From: Nymphalis io
Taxonomy: Eukaryota; Arthropoda; Insecta; Lepidoptera; Nymphalidae
Reading direction: 5' to 3'
NCBI RefSeq assembly: GCF_905147045.1
Contig: NC_065904.1
Span: 3,100,001-3,164,000 of the forward strand
Length of the DNA stretch: 64,000 bases
Positions 58,116 through 64,000 of this stretch are shown one piece after another (the first letter of the stretch is position 1; the number at the start of each line of letters is the position of its first letter). The position numbers and the translations under genes are program-made. The notes under the pieces were generated by a model. The model had not been told where the DNA came from, did not search any database, and saw only the letters and a program-made list of their open reading frames with translations.

Positions 58116-59124
58116 TATTTTACTAACTTTACGTAGATTTTTAAAGAAGTAGACAAACTTGATGCAAGTATCGCTTAAAAAATATGTGATGCACGTCTTT
58201 TATTCTGTGTCGGGTCGACCTATTGTAAAATAAAATTGTAGCCTACTATGATAAAAAAATGTCATCAGTTTTGAGATTAGACAAACGTAAGTACATATAT
58301 ACATACATAAGTGTAATAAATGTTTACTCGTATAAAACACACTAGTACAAATTTATTATATTTATGCATACCAGGTCAGAAAAATGCAGCGCTCTTAATT
58401 TTTATACTTTATTTATGTTCTGACTATCTTTAAAATAGCAAAGATAACTAGTAGCACGCATTGTGTCTTGAAAAGACTTCTACGTAACTTGAACATGAAG
58501 AGTTGTTCGAAGTACTCGTAACTTATTATGTTCACCAATGATAGATTGACTTTTATCCAGAGAAACTTATTATTCAATAATGAAATGATGCCAAAATACT
58601 ACTACCGACATTTCACGCGATCATTATATGTACAGTATTTTTTTAATAAAATATTCGCCCACATCCACGTAGTCTAGCTAACCCAAGACTCTTGAGTTTA
58701 AGAGTTCATATCACAGATAATTATAGTATATATCTTAATAAAATATTTATTAATTGACTTTTTTTATATTGACTTTAACAACCATGAATCATGATTTTAC
58801 CAAGTTTATTTATTTAATAATTGCTATAAATATTGCATTTCTAGGCAAAGGTCCTTCTCTTAAGAAACTAAACCTTCTATTGTATTGCATAATTATTTTT
58901 TAAGATTAATACGGTAAATGTCGCACCATGGGTTAATAGTCTTATATAAAGTACGAAATATTTGAAATCATTGATGCGTATAATGCGCATTATACGCACC
59001 TATAACTCGCGTATTTAATCGAATACTCTTGCGAATTGTTTTTATTTCACAAGACAGAGCAAAAAGTGTTTGTAAATAAAAGATAATATATTTTATCGAC
59101 AAATTATTAGTATTTCAAAATGTC
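58116..59124. other. AT-rich spacer
   Basis: No gene. Contains a perfect 24-bp palindrome at 58975-58998. Confidence 0.5.
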
Positions 59125-60345
59125 ATGTTTTATGTTGTTATGGTCGCTCGACTACGAGTAACTTATTATCATTTTACTCATACACTGCTATGGCGGTGGA
59201 TAGGGGCTTTCAAGTTGACACTGCATATTTTGATTTCCGGAAGGCGTTTGATACGGTCGATAACGACTTATTGCTCCGTAAATTTGCAGCCGCCGGATTT
59301 ACTCCTGCCTTGTTACCTCCGTAACCGGAGGCAGTATGTGCAGTTTAATGAACAACTCTCAGAACCGTATTTTACGTTTTCCGGAATAGGTCAAGGTTTC
59401 AATTTAGGGCCTCTTGAGTTTCTGATTTTTATTAACGATTTGCCTGATGCTGTTAGTGCAGCTCATAGTTTGTTATTTGCAGATGATTTGAAATTATTCT
59501 TAAAAATCCAAACGCCATCGGATTGCTTGATGTTACAAAAAGACATCCAAAATGTTGAAGAATGGAGTAAGCGGAATAGACTTAAGTTTAATGATGAAAA
59601 GTGCTCTATAATATCATTCACACGCGCAAACATGCCAGTCGAATATGACTATCGTTTAAACGACGTTGTTCTAGGGCGGCAATCTACTATCAAAGACTTA
59701 GGAGTCTTGATGAGTAATAACCTGAGCATTACCGACCATGTTTACAATATTACAAAAACGGCATACAAATCCCTAGGTTTTGTTTTGAGGCAGTCAAAAT
59801 ACCTTGAAAGTGTTGCTGTGGTCAAAATTTTGTACAACTGTTTCGTCAGAAGCACGTTAGAAAGTAACTCAGTTATTTGGAGTCCACATGAGGTAAAATA
59901 CAAACTCATGGTGGAGAAACTCCAAAAGAAATTCTTGAGGTGGCTTTACCACAAGCAATACGTATTCTTCGTAGGGTATCCTTATTGTTATCCTAGTTTA
60001 TTTATACAAGAAATGACAGGATACGATTCCCTCGAAGTGCGACGACATACGGCCTTGCTAAGCTATTTCTTCCTGTTACTCAGGGGTACCATTTTCAATC
60101 CCTCAGTGTTAGAGCTAATATCATTGAACGTTCCTGACAAATACACTCGCGCTCGTCGACACAAGCTATTTGCGGTGCCTGGCTGTCGATTGGTACTGGT
60201 GAGTCAGTCACCTTTGATACGCACGTTGACTTTGCTCAATGGTGTCCTGGCCTCGAATCCAAGCCTTGACTTGTTTAACTCATCACCTGCTGTATTTCGC
60301 AAAACGGCAGCGGAATACATACATACAATAATAATTAAGGAATAA
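59125..60345 (+). pseudogene. Jockey-like reverse transcriptase, frameshifted near its start
   Basis: The long frame (406 codons) is native from about 59320 on: YLRNRRQYVQFN, SGIGQGFNLGPLEFLIFIND (RT motif, with F for the usual S in QGS), LLFADDLKLFL (catalytic FADD at 59476-59487), NRLKFNDEKCSIISFTR, LGVLMSNNLSITDHV, then the thumb and C-terminal region ending FRKTAAEYIHTIIIKE. Between 59189 and 59323 the true frame is another: MAVDRGFQVDTAYFDFRKAF then DTVDNDLLLRKF (RT motif 3), ending in TAA. So there are two frame breaks; the annotated N-terminus is spurious and the copy is inactive. Confidence 0.82.
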
Positions 60346-60422
60346 GTGTCTTAATTAAATAAGTAAATGCTTTAGGTTAAACCTGTAATGTTTACTTACA
60401 TTTTGTAAATAAATAAATAAAT
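59125..60422 (+). mobile_element. Jockey-superfamily LINE, 5'-truncated, (AAAT)n tail
   Basis: Reverse-transcriptase and C-terminal region followed by a short 3' UTR and AAAT repeats (60406-60422). Endonuclease missing. No clear TSD. Confidence 0.82.
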
Positions 60423-62019
60423 GTTATTGTTGTTTTATATTTTTTTTATTGCACAACATAATCATACAAGGAGTAAGTAGACTTAAATAAATAAAATAAA
60501 ATAAAGGTAAAAATACCTTCTTCTTGTCTTTGTAACTTTAATTCTTAAGCATTACTACAGTTTATAAAACAAAGTCCTCCCGCAGCGTCTGTCTGTCTAT
60601 CTGAACATGATAAACTTAAAAACTACCCAACTGATTTTCATATGGTTTCACCAATGGACGAAGTGGTTCAAGAGGAAGGTTTAGGTGTATCGTTTTTTTT
60701 TTGCTTTGGATAATTTTCTTAAATTTGATGATTGTTAAAGATATCAGAAAAAATCACGGCGATTTCACTGCGGCGTGCGCCGCGTAATAGAGTTACACTA
60801 GAGTTACAATAGAGTTACAGATAATGATGATTATGTCCCCCTGACCGATTTTTGTTGATTTTTTGTGTATATATGATCCAATAATCGAGTTTTTAATGAA
60901 ATCATAATATATTGATAAAGTAATAAACTATATTTCATAATAACTTTTTACGAAATTATTCGGTTTTTTTTTTTATTCAGGTGACTTTCAATCGTATAAT
61001 TTATTCTTCCAGAATCAGCTCTTTTCTATCCTAAACAATCCTAATCGCTCTCAACAAGAAATCAAATAATTAAGTCTTTCACTTAGCTCATTGATCTAAT
61101 GATCACATGATTCTGGGTATTGATCTTATAAATACGGTTTTAAAATCATATTCGACCACATTTATTGCTAACTAAGTGCTCTTTATAATCCTACCTATTT
61201 AAACTTTTTTAAATAGCTCCGTAGCTTTTATATTTAAATAACTTTCTGCGTACGTGTAAACACCTAGAACTAAACAACTCTAATGACAGAAAAGGCACTT
61301 TTGTATTTACCAAATCTCAATATCGTACATTCGATCTCTCAACTTCGTTGTGAGGTCTAAGTTTTATTGAAAAGTTGTAATTGGCTGAACCCGTGAGAGA
61401 TACAGCAGTAAGGGTAAAAAGGAATTCTTTTGATGTGAAAACTTCGTTTAAAATGAGTTAGCGTAAATAAATTTGTTTAAAAAATAAAATTCGAATGTAA
61501 TTCAAATAAATATAAACTTTTTACAGAAAAAACATTGTTATCAAAAAGCGTACGTAAACTAATATTCCTTGACCTAAGAACTATGCCAACTACCGATATA
61601 CCCGACGATTACGAACATTTATAGGAAACATCTTCTTATTTGGTAAATAAGCGCGAAATTTAAAATAAAAAACTTATATACTTTATTAAATATGGTCTAT
61701 ATTTTTGTTGTTTGTTGGACCGAAAGAAAAATGTTATTAAATGTACTTACCAATTATTGTTTTGGCATCCGATACAAGTTGCACAACACTATCACTGCAC
61801 TACCACTTCACTAGCAGGCGTGAGTAAGGTTCGCGCGTTGAATCGCTACTGGGTAAGAACGGGCGGGCGGCCCGCCCTCATCTTATCAGGGGCCAAGTGT
61901 TAATCTTATAGCGGTCATCGAATGGACATTTTTATCTTTTATATATTAATTGACAATTTATTTGTAATGATTCGTTAGTGAATATTTACATTAACACTAC
62001 TAGAAAAATATATAATACT
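60423..62019. other. AT-rich spacer with Helitron-like patch
   Basis: 60570-60770 (cgcagcgtctgtctgtctat, aacttaaaaactacccaact, ggtttcaccaatggacgaag) resembles the Helitron-like element at 39591. 60788-60820 has three 11-base repeats of tagagttacaN. Otherwise nothing recognised apart from the candidate leader exon. Confidence 0.5.
61751..61915 (-). promoter_or_regulatory. Candidate promoter and non-coding first exon, minus strand
   Basis: An isolated GC-rich island with gggcgggcggcccgccc (61861-61877), a TATAAGA on the minus strand near 61906-61912, and a strong donor CAATAATTG|GTAAGT (donor 61745-61750). The only ATG before the donor opens a four-codon frame, as in a leader. It points towards the receptor gene, but no splice link is shown. 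Confidence 0.35.
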
Positions 62020-62030
62020 TTGGAATAATT

Positions 62031-62336
62031 AAGCCGAGATGGCCTAGTGGTAAGAACGCGTGAATCTTAACCGATAATCGTGGGTTCAAACCCGGGCAAG
62101 CACCACTGAATTTTCATGTGCTTAATTTGTGTTTATAATTCATCTCGTGCTTAACGGTGAAGGAAAACATCGTGAGGAAACCTGCATGTGTCTAATTTCA
62201 TTGAAATTCTGCCACATGTGTATTCTACCAACCCGCATTGGAGCAGCGTGGTGGAATAAGCTCCAAACCTTCTCCTCAAAAGGGAGAGGAGGCCTTAGCC
62301 CAGCAGTGGGACATTAACAGGCTGTTACTGTTACTG
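62031..62336 (+). repeat. SINE-A, full length with TSD
   Basis: aagccgagatggcctagtgg, B-box gggttcaaacccggg, tail gttactgttactg. TSD ttggaataatt at 62020-62030 and 62337-62347. Nearly identical to 31369-31687. Confidence 0.93.
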
Positions 62337-62347
62337 TTGGAATAATT

Positions 62348-62704
62348 GAAAACTTAAACAAAACATGTTTGTGTATTCAATAGTCTGGATTTTTCAAAAT
62401 AAAATTCATTAAAAAAATTTTAACCTTTAAAAGAACGATTTTAACATTCGTTTTTTAAACTATATTTCCATATTCCAAATTGTGTATACTTTTTTAATTC
62501 TCATCACGAAGAAATTCGTCATTTGTTTTCATGTGTTTTCCGTCCCGAAGCGTAAAGAAACAGTTTATTTTACAAAATGACACATTTTTATATGAATAGT
62601 ATGTTAATAAATTAATTACGAATATAAACGACGAAGATTAAATACGAGATTTTTTGTCAATACAACACCGCACCGGAGCCTTCCTTTATCCGTTTATTAT
62701 TTTA
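62348..62704. other. AT-rich spacer
   Basis: Nothing recognised. Confidence 0.5.
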
Positions 62705-62793
62705 TTTATTCCTTTAGCACTCCATCTTAGACTGTATCTCACTTTCCATCAGGTGTGATAACAGTCAAGCGTTAGCCTATCCATTAAAAAAAA
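62705..62793 (+). mobile_element. LINE 3' end fragment with A-run
   Basis: cactttccatcaggtg (62740-62755) lies about 30 bases before an A-run, the same 3' layout as the CR1-type LINE and SINE-B, but with different sequence between. Confidence 0.55.
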
Positions 62794-62809
62794 TCCGCCT
62801 ACGGCACTG

Positions 62810-62900
62810 TTTTTTTATGTTATTGGTAGGTGGACGGAGGAATGGGTCACATGGTTAAGTGATAACCACCGCCCACTGACATTGGTGATGTAAGAAATAT
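62810..62900 (-). repeat. SINE-B 3' fragment, diverged
   Basis: T-run, tattggtaggtggacgga, ccaccgcccactgacattgg. Resembles the subfamily at 30368-30671. Confidence 0.65.
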
Positions 62901-64000
62901 AGATAATAATAATAAAAAATATAGATCATGTAACTGCAAAATTAAGAATGAAAAATTCTAAACCTACTGAAAATTTGTCTCAGTAAAACATACCTAACTT
63001 TTCTCTACAATGGTAGCTTTCCGATGAATAGTTTTCGCCTTTTCTTGTAAAACATGCCACACATTATCCCCAAGGACCCGCTGTTGTCGTCAATTGTTTC
63101 AGTTGGATAGCGCCTCGTAAACACGACTTAATGATGACATGTCTGCATCGATGTTATGTTGCACCCCGGGAACTAAAGAGTTATTGGTAAACATGTTTAC
63201 ACGAGATTTTTATCAGGACCTTTTCGTTCGCCTGTGTACGAATAACATCACCAAAGGTTAAGTTCATTATATTACATTTTGTGAAAGTAAATAATATTTC
63301 ACAAAATGTAATATAATAATAAAAATATATATATATTCCAGTTTCAACGCTACACGCAACCATAATTATTTGTTTTTGTGTGCTAAAACGCATGTTCTAT
63401 AATATTACTAAGAGGCCTCTTAGAATCTTATGAAAAAAAAACACTTAAATTGGTCCCAAAAGTGCTCATAATCGATTTGCTTGCTGACGTCCTATCGTAC
63501 CAAAATCGATCGATATAAGAGAATTATTGCTGCGTAGGAACAAATTATCATGTTCACCGATGTTGATATTTTCCTCGGTCCTTAATTACATACTGCTATT
63601 GGTAATGAAGATAAATATCTAGAAATAATGACGTTCGTCCGAGGTTATACAGTTGTTATTTTTATTTGTGATAAAGAAAATATCGATAATTCTTTCATAT
63701 TAGGCTTTCTAGATTTATATTAAAGCCTTAATAAATACAAATAAAACATACATATAAATACAAATACAAATCGTGACCGCGTGGAATGGTGGCAACAATG
63801 CTAGCAGCATTTTCCCTTTGAATCGCAATTCCGATTCTTTGGGCGAAAAATGAACCCTTCTGCCCAGTAGAGACAATAAGACGGAGTGTAATATTTTTGA
63901 TGAAACTTTTTGCATTATTATTTTAAGGTTCAAACGGAACAAAAAAAATAATTTGGAATAAGAGACGAATATTTATAACGTTTGTTCATTTCAGCTTTTT
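62901..64000. other. AT-rich spacer
   Basis: No gene recognised. Contains the 21-bp inverted repeat at 63266-63317. The right edge shows nothing diagnostic. Confidence 0.45.
63266..63317. repeat. Perfect 21-bp inverted repeat
   Basis: attatattacattttgtgaa plus one base (63266-63286) is the exact complement of 63297-63317, with a 10-base loop. Confidence 0.92.

Noticed and set aside
1..64000. CRISPR array, operon, integron or prophage
   Set aside because: No regularly spaced repeats or bacterial gene order; the window is insect nuclear DNA.

Overview
This is AT-rich insect nuclear DNA, almost certainly from a lepidopteran and probably a butterfly. It has intron-containing coding sequence with GT/AG splice sites. 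It also has many tRNA-headed SINEs of the type called Metulj in Heliconius, plus the R1, CR1, RTE and Jockey-like LINEs and the Helitron ends usual in these genomes. There is nothing prokaryotic. Family names are my recognition from sequence, not database hits.

One conventional gene is visible, on the minus strand from 10732 to the left edge. Joining seven exons by their splice sites gives at least 393 residues of a class A GPCR of the adipokinetic hormone / AKH-corazonin-related peptide (GnRH-like) receptor family. All seven membrane segments, the DRY motif, the ECL2 cysteine, CWSPYY in TM6 and NPIVY in TM7 are present; the C-terminal tail runs out of the window still open. Two possible upstream leader exons on the same strand (about 32.5 kb and 61.75-61.9 kb) are inference only.

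Most of the rest is transposon DNA in AT-rich spacer. (1) 14915-18171: a 5'-truncated but uninterrupted R1-clade LINE with a perfect 17-bp target-site duplication. (2) 22138-23554: a compact minus-strand LTR element with two near-identical LTRs, a primer-binding site, a polypurine tract and gag, but no pol. (3) 27629-28896, 13577-13716 and 36129-36545: RTE-type LINE copies. (4) 49864-53093: a decayed, nearly full-length CR1-type LINE on the minus strand, with a GT microsatellite inside its RT domain. (5) 59125-60422, 44240-44850 and 3195-3706: Jockey/CR1-like remnants. (6) At least four SINE families: SINE-A (Metulj-like, about 17 pieces, several with exact TSDs), SINE-B (A-tailed, sharing its 3' end with the CR1-type LINE), SINE-C and SINE-D. 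(7) Several Helitron-like ends.

The most interesting points are the gag-only LTR element, two stem-loops in the R1-like 3' UTR kept in three diverged copies with compensating changes, the 3' end shared by SINE-B and the CR1-type LINE, several short-range inverted duplications that look like template switches, and the candidate leader exon at 61.75-61.9 kb. I see no clearly novel protein-coding system.
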